Assembly: GCA_021805565.1 (NCBI GenBank)
Contig: JAJZFA010000015.1
Location: forward strand, 17,623-81,622
Length of the DNA stretch: 64,000 nucleotides
Direction of reading: 5' to 3'
Origin: Pseudomonadota bacterium
GTDB taxonomy: Bacteria; Pseudomonadota; Alphaproteobacteria; Acetobacterales; Acetobacteraceae
The notes below the pieces were generated by a model. That model made no database searches. It saw only the letters and a list, made by a program, of their open reading frames with translations, and had not been told where the DNA came from. Positions 1 to 8,075 of the stretch are shown here, one piece after another. Made by a program: the position numbers and the translations under genes. The stretch's first letter is position 1. The number at the start of each line of letters is the position of its first letter.

Positions 1-765
1 ATGGCGATTCTGGGTGTTTCGCACCACTGGATACCCGCTTCGGTCGGAATGCTGCTGTTCGGTCTGGGGTGGACATCCGCGTTCGCTACCATCCAGGCGG
101 CCGCGCAGCTTGTCTGCCCGCCCTGGGTCCGCGCCCGCGCGCTGTCGATTTACCAGCTTGCCCAGAACGGAGCGTTGACGATCGGATCGTTTGGATGGGG
201 TTGGCTGGGCGGTCGCATCGGCATTTCCGATACATTCCTGGCGGCGGCGGTCACCGGTCTGGTTTTGATGGCCATAGCCCGTTCGTTCAGCATCGAGGCG
301 ATTGTACGCCCGCGGTCGTCCGAGGCCGACAAGGCGGCGCTTTTGCCGGAGGCACCCGCACCGGAATTCGTGCCCCTGCTGCGCAAGGCGCGCGGCCAGA
401 TCATGGAGATCGCGTACTATCGCGTACAATCGGAGGAGCGGATCGCGTTTTTGAAAATCATGCACGAACTGCATCAGATCCGCCGTAGGGCCGGCGCCGT
501 GTTCTGGCAGGTTTATGAGGATGTCGCCCATCCGGAAGGCTGGGTGGAGGTCTGGTCGATGGAAAGCTGGACCGATCATCTGCGCGAGGCGATCCGCATG
601 TCGGATGACGACAAGCGGCTGCTGGCGGCGGTGGCGGCGTTTCAGCACGAGGCTGACCGGCCATCCCGCTATCTGGCGGTGGACCCGAACGAATATCTGC
701 ATACCCACGCAACGGATCGTCCGGAACGGAACGACCCGCCGGGTGCGCCGTTGAAACCGGACTGA
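1..765 (+). CDS. MFS transporter, C-terminal part (5' end outside window)
   Basis: This is the last part of a major facilitator exporter of the MFS_3 (EntS-like) type. The visible protein opens inside the membrane region: about three hydrophobic segments lie in residues 1-100, with the charged turn RARALSIYQ between helices typical of the superfamily. The ATG at base 1 is therefore probably internal and the gene starts upstream of the window. Residues from about 130 to 235 form a soluble tail (YYRVQSEERIAFL, GWVEVWSMESW) resembling a ferredoxin-fold ABM or dimeric alpha-beta barrel domain, an extension seen in some alphaproteobacterial MFS_3 proteins. The substrate cannot be told. Confidence 0.8.
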   Translation: MAILGVSHHWIPASVGMLLFGLGWTSAFATIQAAAQLVCPPWVRARALSIYQLAQNGALTIGSFGWGWLGGRIGISDTFLAAAVTGLVLMAIARSFSIEAIVRPRSSEADKAALLPEAPAPEFVPLLRKARGQIMEIAYYRVQSEERIAFLKIMHELHQIRRRAGAVFWQVYEDVAHPEGWVEVWSMESWTDHLREAIRMSDDDKRLLAAVAAFQHEADRPSRYLAVDPNEYLHTHATDRPERNDPPGAPLKPD

Positions 766-902
766 GGCGCCGGCGAGCCGTTGAAGCAGGCATGGTGGCA
801 CCATCGCCAGACTCGCCTGGGATGCGCCTCGGCAAACCGCTCGCTATTTTGCGCCGCACCGGTTAGACCCCGCGTCAATCCTCCCCCGGCTGAACGGTTC
901 CC

Positions 903-2528
903 ATGCTGCAAATCGATGACCTTGTGTTCAACGCATGGGGACGGCGCTTCTTCGACCACGCCAGTGTCCTGGTTCCGTCCAATGCCAAGGTCGGCCTGGT
1001 TGGCCGCAACGGTGTCGGCAAATCGACGCTGTTCAAACTGATCCTGGGCGAACTGCACGCCGATGGCGGCGAGATCAATCTACCCAGGGGCGCCCGCGTC
1101 GCCAGCGTGGACCAGGAACATCCGGCCACCCCGGTCAGCCTGCTCGACACGATCCTGGCGGCGGACGAACAGCGGGACGCACTGCATACCGAACTGGAAA
1201 CCGCCGAACCCGAACGCATCGCCGATATCTACGCGCGTTTGGAGGAAATCGGCGCTGACCGCGCCCCCACGCGTGCCGGCGAGATCCTGGCCGGGCTGGG
1301 GTTTTCCACCGCCGATCTCGCGCGTCCGATGGCGGAGTTTTCCGGTGGTTGGCGTATGCGCGTCGCCCTCGCGGCCGCGCTGTTCGCGGAACCCGACCTG
1401 CTGCTGCTGGACGAACCGACCAATTACCTCGACCTCGAAGGCGCGATGTGGCTGGAAGCGCGGCTGAAAAAATACCCCAACGCCGCCATCGTGATCAGCC
1501 ATGACCGGGAACTGCTGAACAATTCGGTCGATGCCATCCTGCACCTGCAAGCCGGCAAGCTGGACCTTTACACCGGCGGCTACGACGAATTCGAAAAACG
1601 TCGGGCAGAAAAGTCGCGGCTGCTGTCGGCGTTCGCCGCGAAGCAGGAAGCCGAACGCGCCCATTTGCAAAGCTTCGTGGATCGGTTCCGCGCCAAGGCC
1701 AGCAAGGCCGCGCAGGCGCAGTCGCGCATGAAGCGCCTCGCCAAGATGGAACCGGTTTCGTCCACCATTGAGGAACGGGTCGCCCCGTTCACCCTGCCGT
1801 CGCCCACCCGTCCACTGGCGCCACCGTTGATGGGCCTGGAAGCCGCGTCGGTCGGCTACGGCGGCGAAGCAGTTCTCCGCAACCTCAATCTGCGCCTCGA
1901 CGTGGACGATCGCATCGGCCTTCTTGGCGTCAACGGTGCGGGTAAATCCACGTTCGCGAAGATGGCTGCTGGCGCATTGCAGCTGCAATCGGGGCATATG
2001 CAGCGCGAACGTCGTATCAAGGTCGGGTGGTTCCATCAGCATCAGATCGAGGCGCTGGATGCCGCCGACACCCCGCTCGACATCATCCGCCGCGAACGGC
2101 CCGACGACGGAGAAACCGCGCACCGGTCGCGGCTGGCCGGATTCGGTATCGGCTTCGACAAGCAATCCACCACGGTCGAGAACCTGTCGGGCGGGGAGCG
2201 TGCGCGGCTGTTGCTGAATCTGGTCGCGATGGCGGCGCCGCATCTGCTGATCCTGGATGAGCCGACCAACCATTTGGATATCGACAGCCGCCGCGCCTTG
2301 CTGGATGCGCTGAACGAGTATCGCGGCGCGGTTATCCTGATCACCCATGACCGGTCCTTGATGGAACTGGTCGCCGACCGGTTGTGGCTGGCGGCGGATG
2401 GGACGGTGAAGCCGTTCGATGGCGATATGGACGACTATGCTCGTTTCGTGCTGGATCGCGCCAAGGGCGGCAGCGCACCCGGCCAGTTGCGCGGCAACAA
2501 GGCCAAACGGATGAAGAAGGCGGCCTGA
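903..2528 (+). CDS. ABC-F family ATPase (Uup/YheS-like)
   Basis: This is a soluble protein of 541 aa with two ABC ATPase domains and no membrane segment. Such ABC-F proteins act on the ribosome or in translation quality control rather than in transport. The first domain has Walker A GRNGVGKST (residues 34-42), signature FSGGWRMR and Walker B LLLLDEPTNYLD. A charged linker of about 80 residues, rich in Arg, Lys and Ala, follows. The second domain has GVNGAGKST, LSGGERAR and LLILDEPTNHLD. The C-terminal tail is short and basic (KAKRMKKAA). The ATG at 903 gives the full first beta-strand. The subtype within ABC-F is uncertain. Confidence 0.93.
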   Translation: MLQIDDLVFNAWGRRFFDHASVLVPSNAKVGLVGRNGVGKSTLFKLILGELHADGGEINLPRGARVASVDQEHPATPVSLLDTILAADEQRDALHTELETAEPERIADIYARLEEIGADRAPTRAGEILAGLGFSTADLARPMAEFSGGWRMRVALAAALFAEPDLLLLDEPTNYLDLEGAMWLEARLKKYPNAAIVISHDRELLNNSVDAILHLQAGKLDLYTGGYDEFEKRRAEKSRLLSAFAAKQEAERAHLQSFVDRFRAKASKAAQAQSRMKRLAKMEPVSSTIEERVAPFTLPSPTRPLAPPLMGLEAASVGYGGEAVLRNLNLRLDVDDRIGLLGVNGAGKSTFAKMAAGALQLQSGHMQRERRIKVGWFHQHQIEALDAADTPLDIIRRERPDDGETAHRSRLAGFGIGFDKQSTTVENLSGGERARLLLNLVAMAAPHLLILDEPTNHLDIDSRRALLDALNEYRGAVILITHDRSLMELVADRLWLAADGTVKPFDGDMDDYARFVLDRAKGGSAPGQLRGNKAKRMKKAA

Positions 2529-2667
2529 CCATGCTCGACGAAACGCGTGCGGTCGGCAGGATCAGTCGGGTGCGCCGGCGAATGGCCAGACGGTTTTCCC
2601 CATTCAGTGTCACGTAGATCGCAGGCGGGTCTTCCTGGTGCGGAACGCCGGTGCATCGGAGTTCCGT

Positions 2668-2954
2668 CTATGCTGAATCGATTCGTCCTCGCGCGTCCAA
2701 CGTCGGTTGGGCGATGAAGTCGTAGCAGCTTTCCCCGGCTGCCAATGCCAAGGCATCCAGGCGTTTCACCACACAGCGGGGCAGGGTGATATTCACCCGC
2801 TCCGTGGTATCCTCCAGCAATGCCGGGTCCAGGGTGATGACCCCAAACGTTCATCCAGAGTATCCGGCACCGAGAACCAGCCCGGCAGATCGGGCACCAC
2901 CACGCCGAAAGCCGTTGTATCCGTGCCCGCCTCAGTCGCTACAATGTAGCGCAT
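2668..2954 (-). pseudogene. hicB: Degraded HicB-type antitoxin
   Basis: Reading down from an ATG at 2954 with a good Shine-Dalgarno (AGGAGG), the frame begins MRYIVATEAGTDTTAF followed by a VVPDLPGWFS stretch, which is the HicB N-terminal partial RNase H-like fold. About 45 codons in, the frame runs into foreign residues and stops near 2793. In another frame the HicB C-terminal ribbon-helix-helix reappears (ERVNITLPRCVVKRLDAL) and stops at 2668. The central part normally joining the halves is missing, so the gene carries a deletion plus frameshift. No HicA toxin is visible upstream. It is probably a dead remnant; a truncated N-terminal peptide could still be made. Confidence 0.75.
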
Positions 2955-3060
2955 ATGAGCCTCCTACACTCATTACGTTATCGAATAGACCCGAAACCTT
3001 GTCCGACCAGGTGGTTTTATCGGCGTGGCGGCGCACAAGTCGCCAAGGCCGCGGTTAGGA

Positions 3061-3102
3061 CCTGTCCGGCATCGACCGGTTCGGATTCCGGTGCCGGACA
3101 GG
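3061..3102. other. Inverted repeat, possible terminator
   Basis: Perfect 11-bp arms (CCTGTCCGGCA at 3061-3071 and its complement at 3092-3102) lie 66 bp beyond the stop of the alpha/beta hydrolase gene on the minus strand. No T-run follows, so a factor-independent terminator is only a possibility. Confidence 0.4.
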
Positions 3103-3167
3103 CCGTAAATCTCAATCGAGCGAGCCGCTTATCGGCGTCACGGCGCGCTTATGGCCGATGCCGCTCG

Positions 3168-3851
3168 TTAATGATGGTGGTGCTGTTCCTGTTCCAGGAA
3201 CTCGGCGAACAGCGCCGCCGATTCCGCCGGTTTTTCCAGTGTCGGCAAATGGCCGCAGCCCTTCAGAACGTGGAAATGAGCGTGCGGCAATTCATCCGCC
3301 AGGGCGCGCCCGACGGCGACCGGCACCAGCGCGTCGGCTTCGCCCCAAAGGACCAGAACCGGCACGTGCAATCCGGCCAGTTGCGCGGTCACGTCCGGCC
3401 GCGCCACCAGCGCACGCGCTTGATTCGCACCGGCCGCGCCGCCGACGCGGTGCGCCATCGCCTTGAACGTCGCGGCGGCGGCGGTCGCGTCCTTATGAAC
3501 GACCAGTCCGGCCAGCATGTCGATCACCGCATCCGGCGTCGCGTCCAGGCCGCCCGCCAGATCCGGCCCCCCCGCCGGTTGCGCCGCTGGGCTGCAACCC
3601 ATCAACCACAGTGCCGAAATACGCTCCGGTGCCGCCAGCGCCACCGCCAGCGCGAGGTTGCCGCCATAGGACGTCCCCACCAGGGCGAACCGTTCCGGCG
3701 CGCGTGCCAGAATGTCCGCGACGCTGTCTTCCAGGCGCGGCTTGGGGGACATCGTTATTTCGGCCTGCACCCGGTCGCCGAGGGCGGCGATCGTGTCGCG
3801 ATACAATTCGGCGTCGCAGAGCAGCGCCGGAATGAAGACGGCTTTGGTCAT
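3168..3851 (-). CDS. Alpha/beta fold hydrolase
   Basis: This 227-aa hydrolase has the nucleophile elbow GTSYGG with Ser61, the acid-loop region VLVLWGEADALVPV and the histidine loop KGCGHLPTLEKP, so the catalytic triad looks complete. It has no signal peptide and is probably cytoplasmic. The chain ends in four histidines (EQEQHHHH), which is an unusual natural tail. The TetR gene lies 52 bp upstream on the same strand and may be co-transcribed with it. Substrate unknown; esterases and haloperoxidase-like proteins share these motifs. Confidence 0.85.
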   Translation of the reverse strand: MTKAVFIPALLCDAELYRDTIAALGDRVQAEITMSPKPRLEDSVADILARAPERFALVGTSYGGNLALAVALAAPERISALWLMGCSPAAQPAGGPDLAGGLDATPDAVIDMLAGLVVHKDATAAAATFKAMAHRVGGAAGANQARALVARPDVTAQLAGLHVPVLVLWGEADALVPVAVGRALADELPHAHFHVLKGCGHLPTLEKPAESAALFAEFLEQEQHHHH

Positions 3852-3903
3852 TGGGAAAATATCCTTGGCATGGGTTGAGGGAAGAAAAACACGATACGGT
3901 CCT

Positions 3904-4500
3904 TTACGGTTGCCGCGGGTCGAGCAGGCTGCCGGTCTCGGCCAGCAATCCGCTAATCGTTGCTGCCGGAAGACCGGCCTTCCGCAACATCGTCGCGCCG
4001 ATGGCGCAGGACAGAACGGCGCCGGTCCGGCGTTCCGCCACTTCTGGATCGAACCCAGTCTGGATCAGCATTGTGGCCACAAGGGCAGCGACACGGCCGA
4101 TATGTGCTTGCGCCAGTCCCGCCAGTTCCGGATCGTGCGGGGCAAGTTCCGTCACGGAATTGACGAACAGGCACCCGCGGTTGCCGCCATCCGGTTCGGC
4201 GATCGCCAGGATAATGGCCCGGACGGCATCCAACGGATCGGGGTTCACCGCGACGATGGCCTGAAATGCCGCGAATTTTTCGTCGGCATATAACCGCACG
4301 GCGGCCATCAGCAGCGCGTGTTTCGATTCAAAGCAGGCGTAAAAGCTGGACCGGCTTAGGCGTGTCGCCGCCGTCAGGTCGTCGATCGAAGCCGCCTCGT
4401 ATCCGAACCGCCAAAACACGTCCATCGCCGCCCGCAAAGCGGAGTCCGGCGAGAATGTTCTCGGACGTCCAGGTTGAGGCGCTGACGGGAGTATGGACAC
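3904..4500 (-). CDS. TetR/AcrR family transcriptional regulator
   Basis: This 198-aa protein has an N-terminal TetR helix-turn-helix: after GRPRTFSPDSALRAA, the region DDLTAATRLSRSSFYACFESK (residues about 40-60) is the recognition helix block ending in the usual Tyr-x-x-Phe-x-x-Lys pattern. The C-terminal half is the variable ligand-binding domain, with a run of Leu/Ile-rich helices. It is divergent from the maiA-like gene (55 bp between starts) with a small palindrome between, and lies upstream of the alpha/beta hydrolase. It probably represses both directions; the ligand is unknown. Confidence 0.9.
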   Translation of the reverse strand: MSILPSAPQPGRPRTFSPDSALRAAMDVFWRFGYEAASIDDLTAATRLSRSSFYACFESKHALLMAAVRLYADEKFAAFQAIVAVNPDPLDAVRAIILAIAEPDGGNRGCLFVNSVTELAPHDPELAGLAQAHIGRVAALVATMLIQTGFDPEVAERRTGAVLSCAIGATMLRKAGLPAATISGLLAETGSLLDPRQP

Positions 4501-4512
4501 GGACCTTATTAT

Positions 4513-4526
4513 GGACTAATCAGTCC
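4513..4526. promoter_or_regulatory. Palindrome in TetR/GST divergent spacer (candidate operator)
   Basis: GGACTAATCAGTCC has perfect 5-bp arms around AATC and sits between the divergent starts at 4500 and 4555. Short palindromes with an ACTnATnAGT-like core are common TetR-family operators. Binding by the adjacent regulator is inferred from position only. Confidence 0.5.
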
Positions 4527-4554
4527 TGAATTCAACCCCGGAAGGTGTTTTTCG

Positions 4555-5220
4555 ATGACCAGCAGTCCGTCTTACGAGTTGTATGCATTCTGGCGGACGT
4601 CCGCGACATACCGGGTCCGTGTCGCCTTAAACCTCAAAGGGCTTTCCGCTCAGGAGCACTATATCGACCTCGATGCGGGCGAGCAGCGCGGGGAGGCGTT
4701 TCTGAAAATCAATCCGCTGGGCGCGATCCCCGCGTTGGTTGTGCCGGGCGCACCGCCGCTGACTCAGTCGCTGGCGATTTTGGAATATCTCGATGAAACC
4801 ACGCCCACTCCGCCGCTGCTGCCATCCGATGCGCTGGGGCGGGCTCGGGTTCGGTCGATCGCGGCCGGATTGGCGGCGGATACGCATCCGCTGGTGGTGC
4901 CCAGGGTTAAGAAATACCTGACCACCAAGGGCGGCTTCGACGACGCGGCGTGGCGGGCGTGGCAGATCAATTGGTTCTCGACCGGATTGCAGGCGCTGGA
5001 ACAGCGGCTGGCAACCGAAGGCGCGACGGGCGCCTATTGCCACGGCCATGCGATAACCATGGCGGATATTTTGCTGATGAGCATCGTCGCCGTGATGCGC
5101 ATGTTCAAAATTTCGGTGGACGATACCCCGGTTATCGATCGCATCGTGGCGCTTTGCGAAACACATGACGCATTCGCGAAGGCGGCTCCGTTCAGGCAGG
5201 TGGGGGCGCCCGGCGCTTAA
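4555..5220 (+). CDS. maiA: Maleylacetoacetate isomerase / zeta-class glutathione S-transferase
   Basis: This 221-aa protein has an N-terminal thioredoxin-like GST domain and an all-helical C-terminal domain. The N-terminal WRTSATYRVRVAL stretch corresponds to the zeta-class S-S-x-S-x-R-V-R motif that holds the catalytic serine, here Ser-Ala-Thr. NPLGAIPALV and the downstream TQSLAILEYLDE carry the cis-Pro and glutathione-binding Gln-Ser. ITMADILLMS is the conserved C-domain N-cap. The family isomerises maleylacetoacetate in tyrosine or gentisate breakdown. No fumarylacetoacetase or homogentisate dioxygenase gene is adjacent, so a general GST role is possible. Confidence 0.8.
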   Translation: MTSSPSYELYAFWRTSATYRVRVALNLKGLSAQEHYIDLDAGEQRGEAFLKINPLGAIPALVVPGAPPLTQSLAILEYLDETTPTPPLLPSDALGRARVRSIAAGLAADTHPLVVPRVKKYLTTKGGFDDAAWRAWQINWFSTGLQALEQRLATEGATGAYCHGHAITMADILLMSIVAVMRMFKISVDDTPVIDRIVALCETHDAFAKAAPFRQVGAPGA

Positions 5221-5244
5221 GTAACCGGCCCGTTTCGCCGGCCC

Positions 5245-6762
5245 TTATTCCGCGAACAGCGGGGCCGGCGCGACGAACGGTTTAAGCAGCAGCGACAGCA
5301 CCACCGACACCGCCACGTTGGCTGCCAGCGCCCATAAGGCGATATAGCCCGGCACGCTGATACCGGCGACTGTCAGCGTGAACACCGCCGCCTTGAACGA
5401 CGTGGTGTATGCCATCCATGTCCCCAGGCCGCTACCAACTGCCCAGCCCGCCAGCAGGCCCCAGCCGCCGAGCATGCGCAGATACAGTCCAAGGATGACG
5501 GCAGGCAGGACCTGAATCATCCAAAGCCCGCCCAGCAACTGGAATTGCAGCGCGTAGGGCACCGGCACGAAGACGATGAATACCAGCGCGCCGAATTTGA
5601 CCGCCAGCGATGCGATCTTCGCGACCTTGGTTTCCTGCGCGCCTGTGGCATTGGGCGCGATGAAGCCCCGATAGAGGGTACGGCTGACGATGTTGGAGCA
5701 CGCGATTGACATGATCGCGGACGGCACGAGGGCGCCGATCGCGATGGCCGCGAAGGCGACGCCGGCGAACCATGGCGGGAATATCGACAGGATCAGCGCG
5801 GGCACCGCGAAATTGTTACCGTATTGGCGGAAGCCGGCGGCGAAGGCGGGGTTCGTGCCGACGTGCAGCGCCGTTGCCATGAAACCCAGCAGGGCCAGCA
5901 GGCCAAGTACCAGGGAATAGGCCGGCAAAAGCGCGGCATTGCGGCGGATGGCGCCGGGGCTGGAACTGCTGAGGATCGCGGTCAGCGAGTGCGGATACAG
6001 AAATAATGCCAGCGCCGACCCGAGCGCCAGCGTGGCGTAGATGCTGTAAGCTCCATAGGTGTCGGCCGCCGGGGCCGCCAGGGTCAGTTTCGCGGCCGGT
6101 ACCGCGGAGAAGACCGGGCCGAAGCCGCCCAGTTTCAACGGCACCACCACGGTCACGGCGATGACGACCAGATAAATCAGCAGGTCCTTCAGCACCGCGA
6201 TCATCGCCGGCGCCCGCAGGCCTGACGTATAGGTGAACGCGGCAAGGATCACGAAGGCGAGAATCAGCGGCAGGTCGCCCATCAGCCCCGCGCCCGAAAC
6301 GCCCATCGCGCCGATCACCACCTGCATGCCGACCAGTTGCAGCGCGATATATGGCATGGTGGCGACTATGCCGGTGACGCCGACCGCGAGCGCCAGCCAT
6401 TTGTTGCCATAGCGGCCTAGCACCACGTCGGACGACGTGACGTATCCGTGCTTGTGGGCCAGTGCCCAAAGCCGCGGGAAGATCAGGTACAACAGCGGAT
6501 AGACCAGGATTGTGTATGGCACCGCAAAAAAGCCCAGTGCCCCTGCACCATAGACCAAAGCGGGAACGGCGATGAAAGTGTAGGCGGTGTAGAGGTCGCC
6601 GCCCAGTAGAAACCAGGTGACGAAAGTACCAAAGCGGCGACCGCCCAGACCCCATTCATGCAATTGTGTCAGGTCGCCTGCACGCCAACGGCCGGCCCAG
6701 AACCCGATCCCGGTCACGACGGCGAACAGCGCGATGAAAACCGTCAGCGCGGGACCGTTCAC
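5245..6762 (-). CDS. Sodium:solute symporter (SSS family)
   Basis: This 505-aa membrane protein has about 13 hydrophobic segments along its length, without a cleavable signal peptide. It matches the sodium:solute symporter family, with YTAYTFIAVPALVYGAGALG near the N terminus and an intracellular Gly-rich loop. It starts at a GTG that overlaps the stop of the DUF3311 gene by four bases (GTGA), so the two are translationally coupled. In many proteobacteria DUF3311 genes precede SSS symporters for short-chain organic acids such as acetate or pyruvate. The actual solute cannot be read from the sequence. Confidence 0.9.
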   Translation of the reverse strand: MNGPALTVFIALFAVVTGIGFWAGRWRAGDLTQLHEWGLGGRRFGTFVTWFLLGGDLYTAYTFIAVPALVYGAGALGFFAVPYTILVYPLLYLIFPRLWALAHKHGYVTSSDVVLGRYGNKWLALAVGVTGIVATMPYIALQLVGMQVVIGAMGVSGAGLMGDLPLILAFVILAAFTYTSGLRAPAMIAVLKDLLIYLVVIAVTVVVPLKLGGFGPVFSAVPAAKLTLAAPAADTYGAYSIYATLALGSALALFLYPHSLTAILSSSSPGAIRRNAALLPAYSLVLGLLALLGFMATALHVGTNPAFAAGFRQYGNNFAVPALILSIFPPWFAGVAFAAIAIGALVPSAIMSIACSNIVSRTLYRGFIAPNATGAQETKVAKIASLAVKFGALVFIVFVPVPYALQFQLLGGLWMIQVLPAVILGLYLRMLGGWGLLAGWAVGSGLGTWMAYTTSFKAAVFTLTVAGISVPGYIALWALAANVAVSVVLSLLLKPFVAPAPLFAE

Positions 6763-6968
6763 GCGGATTTCTCCATTTTATAGACAATGCCCGCAAGTGC
6801 GGCGGAAATGACCACCGACAGCAACTGGTACCAGTAGAAGAACGGAAATCCAAACAGTTCTGGGGTCAGCCGGTTGTACGACGAAACCCATAGCAGCGCG
6901 ACGAACGGAAGAATGAATAGGATACGGACCCAGTGCCATCCCCGTGCCTGTCCCGGCTGATTTGCCAT
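6759..6968 (-). CDS. DUF3311 small membrane protein, symporter partner
   Basis: A 69-aa protein with two transmembrane segments (VRILFILPFVALLWVSSYN and WYQLLSVVISAALAGIVY) and the P-x-x-F-G-x-P-F-F-Y-W-Y-Q-L core of DUF3311. The ATG at 6968 is preceded by a strong GGGGGAAGG ribosome site about ten bases away; the frame is open further upstream to 7022 but has no comparable site. It lies immediately before, and overlaps, the SSS symporter gene. It is probably an accessory subunit of that transporter. Confidence 0.85.
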   Translation of the reverse strand: MANQPGQARGWHWVRILFILPFVALLWVSSYNRLTPELFGFPFFYWYQLLSVVISAALAGIVYKMEKSA

Positions 6969-7190
6969 GATTTGTGTGACCTTCCCCCAATCGCGATACA
7001 CGGGCCGGGTGTCGCGGAACATATCGCTTTCAATCAGATAAGCCGTTGCGGGTCAAACAGTTCGCCATGCCCGGCATCGCGTGCGGATACGCCGTTCCGG
7101 CCAAGGGAACGCGACTCGCCCGTCCGGTGCAATCGGGGTAGAAGCGCATCGCCCGACCTGTAGCCATTCAGACTTAACCGAAAGCGCCGT

Positions 7191-7868
7191 ATGAGCATTG
7201 TTGACGACGCCATAACGTCCCGCCGCTCGATCCGGCGCTTCCTGCCGGACCCTGTTCCCGCCACGACCGCCGAGGCAATCCTGGACGCAGCCGCCCGCGC
7301 GCCCAGCGGGACCAACATGCAGCCCTGGCGCGGCTATGTCCTGGCCGGGGCCGCCAGGGACACACTGATCGATGCGGTGCAAGCAGCGTTCGACGCTGGC
7401 GAACCGGGCCATGAGCAAGAGGTCCGGTACTACCCCGATGCCTTTTTCGAACCCTATCTGTCGCGCCGCCGCGAGGTGGGATGGGGGCTATACGGACTGC
7501 TGGACATCGCCAAGGGCGACGCCGCGAAAATGAAGGCCCAGCACCGCCGCAACTTTCAGTTCTTCGATGCCCCGGTGGGGATGATCTTCACCATCGACCG
7601 CCGGCTCGCCACCGGATCCTGGCTGGATTATGGCATGTTCCTACAAAACGTGATGACAGCTGCCCGCGGCCGGGGCCTGGATACCTGCGCGCAAGCCGCC
7701 TGGAGCCATTATCATCGCACCATCCGGCCCATTCTGGGTCTCGCCGACGAAGAAACCGTCGTCTGCGGCCTGGCGCTGGGTTTTGCCGACCCGGACGCGC
7801 CGGAGAACACGCTGGCGACCACACGCACCCCGGCCCGGTCGTTCATGCGCTTCGCCGGATTTGATTGA
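7191..7868 (+). CDS. Nitroreductase family protein
   Basis: This 225-aa flavoprotein belongs to the NfsB/NfnB-like fold. The N-terminal TSRRSIRRFLPDPVP carries the FMN phosphate-binding S-R-R-S-x-R motif; AARAPSGTNMQPW is the second FMN motif. GLDTCAQAAW and a C-terminal GLALGFADP complete the conserved pattern. Members reduce nitroaromatics, quinones or enones with NAD(P)H, and the physiological substrate here is unknown. It is divergent from the DUF3311/symporter pair. Confidence 0.9.
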   Translation: MSIVDDAITSRRSIRRFLPDPVPATTAEAILDAAARAPSGTNMQPWRGYVLAGAARDTLIDAVQAAFDAGEPGHEQEVRYYPDAFFEPYLSRRREVGWGLYGLLDIAKGDAAKMKAQHRRNFQFFDAPVGMIFTIDRRLATGSWLDYGMFLQNVMTAARGRGLDTCAQAAWSHYHRTIRPILGLADEETVVCGLALGFADPDAPENTLATTRTPARSFMRFAGFD

Positions 7869-7987
7869 CACGGGTCTGGCCTAAGAGAACGTAAATAGAA
7901 TTTTTCCAGGCCGTCCGGTCCTGCGCCCGGTTCGCGAGAGCACGGTGGCGCATGGCCTGGAATGGAGCGTGACAATCCCGCCACAAC

Positions 7988-8033
7988 GCTCCATATTGTG
8001 GTAACCAGTGCCTGCCCGTCCCATATATGGGTT
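7988..8033 (+). promoter_or_regulatory. Two NrdR-box-like sites upstream of ribonucleotide reductase
   Basis: Two palindromic A+T-centred boxes occur: CCATATTGTGG at 7991-8001 and the perfect palindrome CCCATATATGGG at 8020-8031. Aligned on CCATAT they are 30 bp apart, close to three helical turns. Paired boxes of this kind are where the repressor NrdR binds before ribonucleotide reductase genes. The second box ends 44 bp before the chosen start. Assignment rests on position and pattern. Confidence 0.6.
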
Positions 8034-8075
8034 TGCTGCGAATCCAACGCCCTGAGGAGAAAGGCTATTCTCGAT

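Noticed and set aside
1080..2348. Long minus-strand open frame (422 codons) opposite the ABC-F gene
   Set aside because: It lies fully antisense to a clear ABC-F protein and has no family motifs; GC-rich third positions create such frames.
7962..8075. 38-codon N-terminal extension of the ribonucleotide reductase frame
   Set aside because: It would translate through the NrdR-like boxes and is not typical of the family; the ATG at 8076 has a better ribosome site.
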